From NCBI GenBank assembly GCA_021234155.1, contig JAJEKV010000133.1, forward strand, positions 1,027,506-1,091,505: a stretch of 64,000 nt of DNA, read 5' to 3'. The DNA comes from Isoetes taiwanensis. Lineage: Eukaryota; Streptophyta; Lycopodiopsida; Isoetales; Isoetaceae. Both the position numbers and the translations under genes were made by a program. This document shows, in pieces, positions 25,226 to 37,514 of this stretch. Under the pieces are notes generated by a model. That model made no database searches. It saw only the letters and a list, made by a program, of their open reading frames with translations, and had not been told where the DNA came from. How positions within the stretch are numbered: the stretch's first letter is position 1; the number at the start of each line of letters is the position of its first letter.

Positions 25226-28200
25226 TTAAAACATCCACTATCCCTCATTAATAGAAATCTGTTGAGAGATGAATAAGAAGCAAATCCATGATACTTGACT
25301 AGAAAGTATTAAAATGGAGAGTTGACTACAAAAGTCAATTGATTGGCGAGATTAATGCAACTTAACCAAAGTCAACTCATTGACTAGAGAGTGACCACTT
25401 TACTAGATTTTACTAGGTAGTCAAATTCCTACAAAAAATAGCAGCGAAAAGTCATATCTCCATTAACCTTGGTTATCATAGCGGAAATTGAGAAAGCGAA
25501 CACATTTATCTCTAACCCTAACAAAACTACCCAACCACTAGTGTGAAACTTTTATGCAAGCTTATTATAAGGTTAGGTTAAGTTGATTTCATGAGCTTAA
25601 CCTAAGTGGTCCATAATTGGTATAGTCGCGAATGCATATCTTGCAATCCTTTAAGTTAGTCTTAACTTAATGACTTTAATAAGAATCACAATCCCTCCAT
25701 TAAGTTAAGAGATAATAGCGGTTAAGTTCTTGCTTTGTGGCAGCGCTGCTAGTGCGGTGAGAAACGCATATATGATTAAATGGTCCATAATGGACTATTT
25801 TGTTGTGTATATTATTTGTTTTCATATGGCAATGGCAAAAGATCTCGAATAGTTATGGAGCCATTTCTTGAGTTTGTCTAGGACTTTGCTTTATAATTAC
25901 AAGAAATTCAGCGTGACCAGACCCTTGCATGAACGTCTCTTTCGAAAAAGGCATGAAAATGATACATAATGAAAAGGAATTACAATGTAATAGAACCGTG
26001 ATGGCTGTTAGTGGACCCATGCTTCGTTCTCTGTACATTTGTGGCTGCATTATGTCACGGTAGGTGGCTTCTCGCCCTTCTATTTGTTATGTCACATGAG
26101 TTCTTCAAGTAATGGCAGAATCTGTAATGGCCTATTCATACAACATGAAGTTGTGTGGAAATTTGTAATTAGAAGTGGTCTTCGGTTATTTGTGCACTTC
26201 ATACATGTCACACTTTATTGTTTACAGCCAATGGCATGATATAGGGCACTCTTCTCGGTTCTGATTCAAATTGGTATCTACATGTATTCTTATTGACTAC
26301 ATCATTTATTTCGACCAATGAAGACAGAAAACCACCATGGAATAGCGTGGAAAATGGGAGTTGACCCCATCTTCCTTTTATTATGGTGGGGCTTGGCAGA
26401 ATGGCATATCGTGGAATATTCCTTGATTGGAGACTAGAGTGCAGCAGTGAGATACAGCAGTATTGGAGAGCTCTCTACCACCAGGGCGGCATACCCTCTT
26501 CAAAGGGACTGTGTTCGATTTGCTTGATAAACATTGTTGGATGTTAAAAAGAAATCTATTCTTTTCTATCTTATTTTTATGGCGAGCCTTGATAAATTAA
26601 TACAATACATTCCCCTCTTGGTGTGTGTCTCTAAGGCCAATAACAAGGCTAAACTTGATCATGACTGCATTTTGTGAACTCCTTTCTGTTATAGACCACT
26701 TTCAAGTATGAGACTATTTGAGATGTGCTTTCTATCTTCTTGTAGAGGGATTTTTGTTTTCACCATTATTGATTTCTGAGTTGGGCTATCATCATGTTGA
26801 CATTTCACCGGGCTTTGGCGGACTTTTCTTGGCTTTGGATTTGTGATTGGCTTTTATATGTTCACATCCCTTTCTTTCACGGCCTTCTGATAGCTTGTTT
26901 TAATTCACCAAGCTCACTCTACGATTGGTTGGTAGATGGTGTTCTTTTGACTGTAATTTTAACTCTCCTTACATTGATGATTTCCTTTTTCGCGGTTTGT
27001 CTTTGCTAATTTTTACCATGTTCTCGGGGCTCTTATTTTCGCATTGATGACTTCGGGATGTAGGGTTTGTTTTAGCACTTCATAAATGTCAGCGGCTGTT
27101 AATCACGGCTGACTAAGTTCCGGGCACAATGTACATGGAAAACTCTCTCCATTGCTCCTTCTAGAAAGTTTACAGCTTTAGCCTCAGTTGGCGTCTTGCT
27201 TGCACGTATTACATGGCCGCGGCTGGCCTCTTTCATGGGAATGTTGGACTCTTTTGCTTGTGTTAGGCCCATTTGTTGGTACACTCTCCTTCATTTATTT
27301 TTCTTTATATGCATCCATTACTTCTTGGTCTCAACATCTTGTTAACTTTACCTCATTGTGTGCAAAATCCATGCACAGTTTGAATTGGTTTGATATCTTG
27401 AACTTTGCTTACCTTTGGGAACTTGTTTCTCCGTTATAGTTCATGTTGCGCATGATGCTAGTGGTTCTTCTAACAGGAGGTGTGATGCATGGAGTGCGGT
27501 TCTTGCTCAACTTTTTACGCCTTACTTCCCAGTTTCTAGCATACATATATATGAAGTGATGGTGAAGTGACTCGCCGGTGGCCGTCTGGCAATGATAGAT
27601 TACGTAGTGCTGGGGTTCAATACGAATGAGATGATGCCAGTGAAGCTCTTAGCGAGAAGCTGACTATGGCACAAGAAGGAAGTCGGGCAACTTCAAAAAT
27701 GTAGGCTCTCCAAATTTATATATGGCAAAATCAGCTTTGAGCGATGGCTATGGAATTCCTTGAGCCAAATAAGTAAACTTGTATTGCAATATCTTGGCAT
27801 GTTCATCTTTTTAAAATAGCGATATTTCTGTATCATATGACTTACTTAGACTTAGAAATTTAGGAAAAACCATTGAGATGGTTGATATCTAATCCCCTTT
27901 TTGTCGGAAGCGAGACGGTGAGAAAGCGACCCGGATTATGTAAACCAATTAATTCACATTTTTCTACTTCTCGGACAGTAGCTATAAATGGAGCCACCCA
28001 TTAGATAGAAAAAGCATATAAGGGGATGTACCTCTGGAATGATATGAGAAGTCATGCCCTATTATAATAACCTTTGAGGTCATAGAGGCGGCGTTTGCTT
28101 TGGCAACAATGATGGTCACATCAGCACTTTCATTAGGAGATATCCCCATGCATTATTTGGTCTGCCATATGGGGGCGTTCTACCATACGAGGTTTGGTAT

Positions 28201-30890
28201 AAATTCCTCTATGCTTGATTTGGCATATTACGAGGTTGATGCGGCAATTTAGCAAGGGGTAGATTTCTTGTGAGAACATTTTATTATCATTTTCATTGCT
28301 TGGAGTTGTCGTTTCAAATTTGGCAGCAAATTTTTGAAGGCGCCCTTTCGTATAGCTCTTCCCTGCGTGAAGAGATTGGCCGATGGTGGCGGTATTTCAG
28401 GCCGATAGCCCTTGAAACACGAGATAATGGCCGAATGATCTTAGTCCAAACGGTCTTTGAAAGTAAAGAGCTCGATGTTTCGTAATAAAGGTATAAATGC
28501 ATGATTCTCAAGCTGCTTGCCAATCTTTTGGAAATGGAATGACCAGATAAGATCTAAGCAGAGAGGGTTTGTTGCTTTTTAATAGAAAAGAAAAGATTTC
28601 TTTGAAAAAGCAGTTAGGCGGGGCTTATCGGTAGGAAACTTAGGGCAGTCCTCATTCCTTGTTGGGCTCAAAGGTTCAAGCAACTTTTGGCCAGAACCAA
28701 TGCTGCAGAGCTGCAGAAGTAGAATCACGGAGGTAGAAGTTTATGAGGGATATGATGACTTGTTCCTTGAAAAAGAGCTTATTGCTAACGCCTGGAGACA
28801 AACAATCGGATAGAAAGGAATAATCTCTGAGAGCGTATGCATACAATCGATAGAGATGAAATCTTTGCAATGTTTTACTTTTGAAGAAGATTGTATGTTC
28901 GATTCACCGGACTAGATCCACATCGGCTTTATGGCCATTGTTCCTATCTGACGGTATGCATCTGTTGTTTAATCCTTTGGGCTGCTTAATTTTTGCTTTC
29001 GAACTAAGCGAGGGTGTTTTAGCGTCCTTCAACATGATGCTTGAATCGTCTTGCATTTGGAGCGTCAAGATCAATAGGCATTCAACCCTTCTTTTTTTCT
29101 AGCTTGAGCGAAGACTTGAAAAATCCCTGTAGCATAAGCACTAAAAGCTTCTGAAGCTATGGCGGGGTCATGATAAGATTAGGTAATGTCTTTTACTGTC
29201 TTAAAGATATTTTTAAACTTTGCTTCTATTCGATTTTCAAACTTGCGCTGTAGCACAAAGCCGGCTCTGGCAGTGATAAGTTGGAACCTTGGTACTTTTT
29301 CTTTCTTAAGCTTTCACATCACAAGATCTTTTTAACTTTGATATTCATTTCAATTAAAAGTACGTCAATTTTGGCTTCATTGACCTTATGCTTTACAGGG
29401 CTAGATAAAGAGCCACCTTCACGAACCTAGCGGTAGATGCCTCTTGATGGCAAATGGTTGAGTGGTGATTACGTCATTGACAAGGCTATTTGAGAAAGCC
29501 AGGTTCGAGTTTTGGATATCCCATTCACGGATGGAAACCAAGTCTTATTGGACATAAAGAGGTCTTTATGCTTGACGAAGGTATATGATCAAATTGTGCC
29601 GTCTAATTTCAGGAAAATTTTGTTTTACATTACATATGGATATGAGGGTCTGATTCTCATATTGCCTCCACCATTGACCGCGAGGTTTGTGTCCATCTCA
29701 TCGGAAGGACTTAGCGACCGACCGGTTTATACACCAAGGCTGCGGATTTGAAGACCACAGATGTAAGCAAAACTGGCGAAAGCCCATGTCATGCATTTAA
29801 GAAAGGCTATAAGAAAGATATTTAAAACTGACCAACATCTTAATTGACTTGTGTTAAATATGAGCTCCTTGGAGGCATGAAATATTTTAAGATGCCACTT
29901 GAGATGTTGTTGCATCACTAGTTCGGGATCTGTGAGAAAATGGATTTAGCATGGAAGCGAGAAACTAAGCGAAAGTGGGAATGGAAGATATCTATTGTTG
30001 AAAAGCAACATCTTTGGTTGTTATATATACCAAAAATCTGATCTGCTTGTTGGAAACAAAGAGTCTTTGACTATTGCCTGTAAGTCGGGATGTTATTTCG
30101 AAATAATAATCTCATGGTATATATAGAAAATGGGCCTGCGATGAAGCGGGATTCTTTGATCAAATCAGTGATGGCATTCTCCCCTATAGTCACTTCGTTT
30201 GTGCTTAAAGCCATTAAAACATCGGGTTGGAAACTCGTGGATAATGGGTTTCAGGAAGATGGATAAAGGCGGTGAAGAGGATTCTGGTCATTTAAGGTTT
30301 TGAAGTATATGCTTTTTAGTTATTTGCTTATGGGTTTGCATTTGTTTTAGGGTTTTCATGGCTTGGTTCATTTCCGACGGAATATGATGAAGGCCAATTT
30401 GTCTATAATCAAAAGAGGGAACAGGCCAAAGGATGTATTGGAAGATGAGTATTGATTTATGAAACCTTATTACCTTGAAGGGTAAAAGGCTATTATACAT
30501 ACACATCGGTGTTATATATCAAAATCTGTTTTAAATAAAAAATATTCCGGTTTGAATACGATAGCGCAGACCTTATTGGCAAATGTTGTCTTTTTATCTC
30601 CCTAATTAAAAGCAATGAGTCATGAAAGTAATATTGTCTTATACAATGAAATCTTCGATAATTATTACCTACAAACATCATATTTTTGTTCTTGCTAATA
30701 TCTGTGGTCAAATATCCAATATCATATGATGAAATTTTACCTACGACATTAAATATCATATATATGATTGCAAAATCATTATCGATTAACTATTTATTTA
30801 CAATCATGGGAAAAAGTCATAATATGATTTAAACGCTGGCGTTGCCACGTTTATATGTTGTCCATCAATTACTACAAAATATCAATGCAT
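25226..30890. other. Intergenic, nothing recognised
   Basis: There is no recognisable protein or RNA gene. Two hydrophobic frames near 26.8-27.4 kb and several frames near 28.3-29.7 kb were examined; none shows a family motif or credible exon borders. The stretch 29.45-29.52 kb has weak tRNA-promoter-like boxes and is discussed as a possible SINE head. Confidence 0.3.
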
Positions 30891-31610
30891 TTTAAATTCT
30901 TTAGAAAACTAAATAAAATAATCTTATATTATAATGTTTTGGCGTGTTGTATCAAGCCCTAATTTGAATGGCTAAAGATCATTTTAAGTGCATCAAGGCT
31001 TCCAGTTTCGAGTCAGATCGGATCAGAGCAGTCAAACAAAGGCAGGCGATCGCGATCCTTTTCATCGGCATAAACCGAGGCTCAGGCATAAGTCAGCGAT
31101 CGATCCGGCATCAGATCATCCAGATCGGGCACTTCCATCGGCATCAGAACAAAAGATCGAGCAGTACCGGCAGCGCAATCGAGATCGCGGCAACCGGGCT
31201 CTTCCGAATCGAGCACGGCACATCTTACCGGATCAAAGACGCAAATTCCTCGGCTGACTCCGAGCGAAAGAATCGAATCACATCTCGGCCGGATCAAACG
31301 TCCGGCGGCGTCGAACTTCCAGGATCAGGCAGGCTCGGCGAGAAATCCACTTCAAAATCAAAGATCAAAAGCTCTTTGAAATCAGGCATTTTATCCACGC
31401 GCAAAAAGGGGTCTGGGAAGGAAACAAAGTTCAATGAGGAAAATGAAGATTGAAAAAAAAGAAAAAAAGAGAGAGAAAAGAAAAAGGAGAAATGTTTAAG
31501 AAAAACAAAGAAAAAAAAGGGAAAATATTGGGAAAAGGAGGAAAAGGAGGAAGAAAAGAAAGGGTGAAAGTAGATTAGAAAATGAAAGCAGGAGGAAAAG
31601 AGAAATGGCA
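30891..31610 (+). repeat. GATC-rich/purine-tract module, left (direct) copy
   Basis: Reading rightward, an AT-rich leader containing cttatattataatg is followed by tatcaagccctaat. A block at about 31000-31420 follows in which GATC recurs well over ten times, many times more often than chance. It ends in an almost pure A/G tract at 31430-31610. The reverse complement of 32900-33830 shows the same order: the same leader words, a GATC-rich block and a purine tract. The pair therefore forms an inverted repeat separated by about 1.3 kb. A 161-codon frame crosses the block, but its biased composition explains it. The element type is not established. Confidence 0.6.
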
Positions 31611-32768
31611 TCCAGATGCTAACAATGGAATACTTTGGATTATGTATTTCTCATAATAAAAGGTCATATCAAAGGTTGATGCACTTTCCTCATTCTTGAG
31701 TCAAAACATATAAAATATCAACTGCTCTTGTCTTGAAGCGGCCAGATATGTTATATTACCATGGAGAAAAATAGAATTGAAAAATGATATTAAACAAATT
31801 GTGGTGATTAAAGCTATCATAAAATTAACTACGTAAATCCATCATGATAATTGTACTTTAAAATTACCGCGTCAATATCTTTTGAAGAACATAGATGTGA
31901 TCAAATACCAATCTACTAAAGCGGGCGCTTTAAACAATTTTATATTATCTATAGTTTAAGTTGTTTACGGAAGACCAATTAAGTTTTCCATGTTCCAGTA
32001 CCATGTCACAAAACAATGTTAGCTTACCACCTTAGAAAAATATGTTGATGAACCATATTAGATAACTAGACATGGTTTGTAAACTTTTGAACCCACTAAC
32101 ATGTACCAATTTATAGATTTAATTTTCACCAACAAACATGGAAAAAAAATTATATTGGTTCAATTTTGGGGGTCTTGTGCTCCACTTCAACAGCAAAATG
32201 GCAGACCACCCTGTAAGCTTGCATAGAAAGCAAATTCAACACAAATACAAAGAGGAATTATCTGATCCAAAGATCCATCTTTTTATCATGTACAATCGAC
32301 ATCTTTGCCAATGATTTTTTTGCAACTTTATTTAACATTAGATGTACTTGCTCCTATCTATCACCAGAAGCAAGGAGGAAGGAGGAAGTTATATGTATAA
32401 GCTGGAATATAGATAAAATAGATCCAAGAAAATTGCCACCTGCTTCACTGCCATACATCCCCTCACACAGATCAGCGATCTCAATTAGCGTTGTAGGATC
32501 TTGGTCAGCATATCAGACATTGATGAGAGGATTAGAAGCCATTTCTTCACTTTCATGAGGAACGCACATCCAGACCAATATCCTTATTTGGATGATTCAT
32601 AGGTCAAATATTTTCCATGTAACTTGAAACTGAAAATGGGTATGCATATATTTGAGGACGTTGTTCTCCAGACTGACCAGGCATATGTAAACTATATATG
32701 ACATATTCAACGAAACTTGGACTTATTCAGATTTAATAAATAGCACTTCAAAGACGTCATTATAAGAA
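31611..32768. other. AT-rich spacer between the two GATC-rich modules
   Basis: No gene or repeat boundary is recognisable. This is the interior of the inverted pair 30.89-33.83 kb. The arms differ on their inner sides beyond the purine tracts, so the pair looks like two opposite insertions rather than one folded element. Confidence 0.3.
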
Positions 32769-33830
32769 CTAGTAATGGTGCCGGTTTTGAGCATAAGTTG
32801 AACACATAAAGGGCGCAAAACCTGTTCATTTCCTTTTCCTTTCATAAATCTAACATAATAGAAACTAAGCCCAATATTGGCTTTTAAGAGATTTTTGTGC
32901 ATTCGACGCCCTTCCTCTTCCCTTTGCCTTTTCTTCTATCCTTTATTTTCCTTTTTTTCCCTATATTTTCCTTTTCCTTTTCCTTTTTCCTCATTTTTCC
33001 TTCTTTTTCCCTTTTTCCTTCCATTTTTCAAGTTTGATTGATCCGGGCTTTGATCCGGATCGATCTCGCCTGCCTGATATTCGGCGCAGCGCCTGCCTGA
33101 TCCGCCTGACGCCTGCTGATCTTCGCCGATGCGTGCCGATAGCCAAAGATTCGCGATCTGATCTGATTTGGTTTGATGGATTTTTGAGGAAATGCGGAGT
33201 CGGGAAAGTGATGGATCAAAGCTCGATTTGCCGATTTTGATCCGGGCGTTTCGATGCCGACGCGCAAGCGATGATCTGCGCGCGCTGGATTTCTGATTTT
33301 GATTTTCTGGCCAAAGATTCAAAAGCGGATGCCTTTGATCCGCCAAAGCGTTTCTGGATCCTGATCCGCGTTTGATCGCCTGCGGCGGAGTGATTTCGAT
33401 CAAAGTTTGATGGAAGCGTTTCCGGCCGATCGAGTTTGAATTTGAATTTCCCCTTCCATTCCTTCCCCCTTTCCATTTCCTTCCTTCCCCTTCCTTCTTT
33501 CCAAGATTCCCTTCCATCCATTTTAATTTTTCTTTCCCTTTTCCCATTTCCCATTCTCTTCTCTTATCCCCACCCTTTTTCTCATTTTCCCTTTTTCCCT
33601 TCCCTTTCCCCCCCCCTTTCCTTTTCCCCCATTTCCTTTACCCTTTTCCCATAAGAGATCAAAACATGACCAATCATGGTGGTAAGAAGTTGTGCGAGAA
33701 ATCTTGGCCTTTGGATGCATCTAGATGATCTCAGCCACTCACATTAGGGCTTGATCCAATCCAAGACTTACGGTATAACATTATAATATAAGATATATGT
33801 ATTGTTTAATTCTTCTTGATTGTTAAAATT
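32769..33830 (-). repeat. GATC-rich/purine-tract module, right (inverted) copy, with Helitron-like CTAG end
   Basis: On the minus strand the order is AT-rich leader (reverse complement of about 33780-33830), tcaagccctaatgtg (near 33745), a pyrimidine/purine tract at 33450-33655, a GATC-rich block at 33030-33440, a second A/G tract at 32905-33025, then about 135 bp ending in ggcaccattactag at 32769-32782, followed by T. That end matches the terminal bases of the two Helitron 3' ends at 46.19 and 61.89 kb, but the terminal hairpin is not preserved. I infer a decayed non-autonomous Helitron. Confidence is moderate for the repeat and lower for its class. Confidence 0.5.
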
Positions 33831-34635
33831 ATTATAAGTTTTGATTACGTAAGTTATATTTAAATTAAAACTGTAATGGCTATCAAAAATAAAATTGCTT
33901 TCCGAACTAATCTTCACTTGAAGCTATTTAGAATTAAACATTTCAAGAATATAAAATTTCAACTTTCATTGATTTCATCACATTTAAAATTTGGCAATCA
34001 TGATATTTCTAAATGAAATCTGATGGGTTGATAAGTGATTGACTTAAAATTATTATGAAGAATTTCACAAATTATAAATTTTTACACTTTTAAAAATACC
34101 TTAAGAAAAGTTTTAGGTTGAATTTAATTAAATAATAAAGTTAATATTTTAATAAAAGTTATTGAACAATTTATTAGTGATGAAATAAAATATATTGAAA
34201 TTAATGTATAATAAACTATTATTTTGTTAAAACACGAATGTAATCATTTAATTAATTTAAAACAATCATTGTTTTTAGTTAAAACACAAACGTAGTCATT
34301 TAAATAATTAATTATTTAAAAAGTAATAATATTTTAATCATAAAAAGTTTATCCTATAGATGAAGATTTAGTTCTAAATGATTAAAGCAAAGATTTAAAT
34401 TAGAATGCAATTTTATGCTTTAATAACCATCATACTTTTGATCTAATGGTGAATTTAAAAAATTATTATAATCAATAAGAGTTAAAAATACATCTTACCG
34501 TAGCTATTAGATTTGAATAAGTCCAAATTTTATTAAATATGTCATATATCCAACTATTATGAATAACCGAAATAATAAAACTATATACAACCCTGCAAAT
34601 GTCCTGCATTTCTACATCTTGAGCAGTTAGAATTA
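33831..34635. other. Very AT-rich stretch
   Basis: Nearly all words here are A/T runs (aattaa, ttaaaa, attatt), with few G or C bases and no open frame of note. It could be a matrix-attachment-like or simply degenerate AT-rich repeat; nothing more specific is visible. Confidence 0.6.
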
Positions 34636-34709
34636 TGTATACGCCCCTCCTTGACCTTATTGGTCTCCGTGGACGTTAAAAAAAACTATTCTATTCTATT
34701 CTATTCTAG
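34636..34709 (+). mobile_element. Severely 5'-truncated LINE 3' end with TTCTA-type tail
   Basis: The words ttggtctccgtggacg and taaaa, followed by a run of four ctatt-type pentamers (34686-34708), match the end of the LINE at 45049-45092, where ggtctccgtggacgataaaa is followed by the same pentamer tail. Upstream of ttggtctccg the similarity fades within about 30 bp. This fits reverse transcription that stopped almost at once. The identical tail marks both as products of one LINE family. Confidence 0.65.
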
Positions 34710-37514
34710 TAAGAGTGCTATTGTAGGAGAAATTCTTAGTAAATTTTGTATATTAGGCCTGGTAAGGCTTTTTCCCTCAGAATAATATCGTAGGGTGAAT
34801 GCCAGAGACACACGTTTTCCCTCAAATATATTGAAAATAAGTGAATAAACTCAAGATCTGAAACAAAGATCTAGAAAGGATTTGTCTTAAACAGAGTTAA
34901 CATAACAGACAATAAACTTACAACACATCTTTTCTCCACAGAGAAGATCTACCATGCCTCCAAACATCTTAGAAAGGATGATAACGTAGCAGTGTATGGT
35001 TCAAACAAAAAGAATGGAACAACAAACTTTATTATTTTACCAGCAACTTGACTTCCATGCACAATAATACAGCGAGCAAATATCATGACTACCTTTAATC
35101 ATACTTCTTGCATGTATCAAGAGTTGACTGCCCAGGAAGTGTCTCCGTGGTCATGAACAATGCTATACTTTGAAAACGTAGCTAGAAAACCAGATGCATA
35201 GAATAAGCTGGATAAACTAAAGTCTGTTATTGGCTTATGCATATCCAGATTGCAAGTCAGGCCTAGACAAAGAAATTTGTAAATACATAGAAACTGGCTA
35301 ATTAGGCATTCATTAATAAACGATACAAACACAACTGCCCAATCCAAGAATAAGGAAAATGGGGGAATTCAAATTTGTACAGTATAAGTAGCCAAAAGCT
35401 TGAGAATAATGGAGCACTGTTGAAAAGACATAGCAGGTAATGTAAAGAGATCCAAATGTTCATAATTCTTATTAGCGAGTGTTCCCATTTACAAACAACA
35501 GCAGACTTCCCATTTATAGACCAAGCATATAAACATAAAGAATAGAAAAAAAATTCTATTTTTCGCACAGGTTAGGCACCGAAGGATTTAAAGGATGCAG
35601 TACTCATGCATAAGCAATGCGCCTAATCCAAAAGGATTTATCCCCTCATATCTGTATGATATAATTATTGCATGCTAATTTAAATGTTGTAGCAATGCAA
35701 TATGAAGCATAACCCCAAGTTTATTCAAACCTGGGAAAGCAAGTCAAACCTGGATAAAGAAATCTCCGGTAATGCTGGGGTTCTGGCTTTGCTCGCCTCG
35801 TAACCTATTCTGCAACCAAGACCTACTGCTTTTTGTCATTTCGGCATCAAACACTTGAAGACTAGTGTTGAAGCAAGGAAAACTGGACTACATTAATTGG
35901 GATTACATAATGCAGATTACAGACCAACACAGAGAAGGAAATCTGACAAATAAATTAGAGATCTTGTAGTCTAAACAAAGGAATCCGATAAGGAAGAATG
36001 GAAGAGCCCATGATGAAATGCATTACCATAATAGAATAAAAAAGAAGCTGGAAAAATCATATTGAGGGAAGCTCCCTTACAAAAAATACCTACAAAAATC
36101 TTCAGAAATGGACTGCCATTTTTTGAGCAGGTGAGAACATACCACTTGCTCTGCAAAATGCTGTCGAAATCCTCTACAAATCTAGAATTCAAATCTAGAT
36201 AGAATTATGGAGCCAACCAATACGACACATTGTATACTGGTTGGAAAGAAAAATTATCTGCTAAAATTAAGTGCTGGCAGAGCGTCTTCTCTCCTCAAGC
36301 CCTAAAATGAGACTACTTGAAGTCGTGGAGCAGAATCATCCCAGTTATGATTACGTTCAGAAAAGCACCGGAAATCTAAGGAATAAAAAAAGTCTGTAAT
36401 TAAGGGAACAAAAATGGAATACAAAACTCAAACGTGTGCCCGTCATACAAAAATTAAAAGTCTAAAATGTAAGAAAGATCTAAAATGCAGCATGTCAAAT
36501 TTTAAATGGAATTGATGGGTTCGTGTCTGCAACAGATTATTTTACCTACTCCAGAAACCATAATGAAGATCCGAATACCTGCATTGAAACATGCTGGAAG
36601 AACACATCAAGAAGAATAAAAAAATAAAATAGAAGCCCTGAACTGTGAATCGAGATTACCTGTTTTGATCAGTATCTCGATCTTCATGATAAGAAATAAG
36701 AATCTATTGTAGCAGTCCAGTAAAGAACGGTTACAAAACAGCCTCATCGAAGCTCCCACCTCAGACCATGGTTGTTGCCTTGCTGCATCAGCAAAAAATA
36801 TTAGTGCTCTACTTTTCTCCATTGAGAAGCAAACATGACTAAAGACTACAGTGAAATCGGCCAATTTGAGACAGAAAATACAGTTATATAAGATAACAAC
36901 TCTAGTCTCCAAAATTTTAATATTTGAAAATCCATGAAGACAAAGAGCTAAAACCCTTAATATTTGAAGAATATAGGAGGATAAAGGGCCGGCTCCTCCT
37001 GCGATGATTGATCGTTTTAGCTGAAATGATTTGTGCGAAATGATTTGATGCCTGATACGTTTTTGAAATAGATGCGCCAACCTAAACGTTATAGAAAACC
37101 ATCGGGAAAGGGCAACATGATCAGAAAATGGAAAAATCGCCGAAAAATGCATTTTTGGATTCCAAAACTCACGCTACTCACGCTTTTTCCGGCGTGAGCG
37201 AACCGGAAAAAAACTTTTTATGTAAGTAGACTAGCAAATGTGTGTCCCGCATTGCCCCGCATAAGCCGGGATATATGTTAATCCAAGACGATAAGTTGAA
37301 GTCTTCGTAAATCCAAAATGTGATTATAAAAAGATACTGGAGTGTTCAATTTTATATCAACTAAGCATGATGCAATTCAAATCGACATGTCTATAAAGTT
37401 TTTGTTGATTCTCGAATAAGGGCTCGCATGAAAACAAACAAAAGCTCCCACAGACAAGGCTTTCATCTCAGCAAATTTTCTACAATGGTATAGAGTGGAT
37501 AACTGCACATCGCA
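34710..37514. other. AT-rich region with one possible isolated exon
   Basis: There are no recognisable domains. The 181-codon minus frame at 36607-37152 has no motif and is probably chance or untranslated leader-like sequence. A short minus-strand stretch at 35750-35839 looks like a first coding exon and is listed separately. No matching downstream exon could be identified, so no gene model is offered. Confidence 0.3.
35750..35839 (-). CDS. Possible isolated first exon, unknown protein
   Basis: On the minus strand an ATG at 35839 opens 30 codons (starting MTKSSRSWLQNRLRGE) that end in CAG directly before GTTTGA, a plausible 5' splice site at 35749-35748. The composition (basic start, then NPSITGDFFIQ) looks coding, but 30 codons can occur by chance and no second exon was found. 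I do not recognise the protein. It may be a stray gene fragment. Confidence 0.2.

Noticed and set aside
25515-25535. Telomere-like aaccctaac
   Set aside because: A single occurrence, not an array.
26450-26530. tRNA-like string with gtgttcgattt
   Set aside because: No acceptable A box or clover-leaf pairing around it.
26794-27439. Two hydrophobic frames suggesting membrane proteins
   Set aside because: T-rich DNA yields Leu/Phe-rich frames; no family motif or exon borders.
30968-31453. 161-codon plus-strand frame
   Set aside because: It follows the GATC-rich block and purine tract. Composition alone explains its Arg/Ile/Ser/Lys-rich sequence, and the homologous inverted copy does not keep an equivalent protein.
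32936-33547. 203-codon minus-strand frame rich in Gly, Lys and Arg
   Set aside because: It is produced by the purine tracts; low-complexity ends flank the GATC block and no domain is present.
36607-37152. 181-codon open frame on the minus strand
   Set aside because: No recognisable motif and low-information hydrophobic/basic composition. It may be leader or intron sequence.
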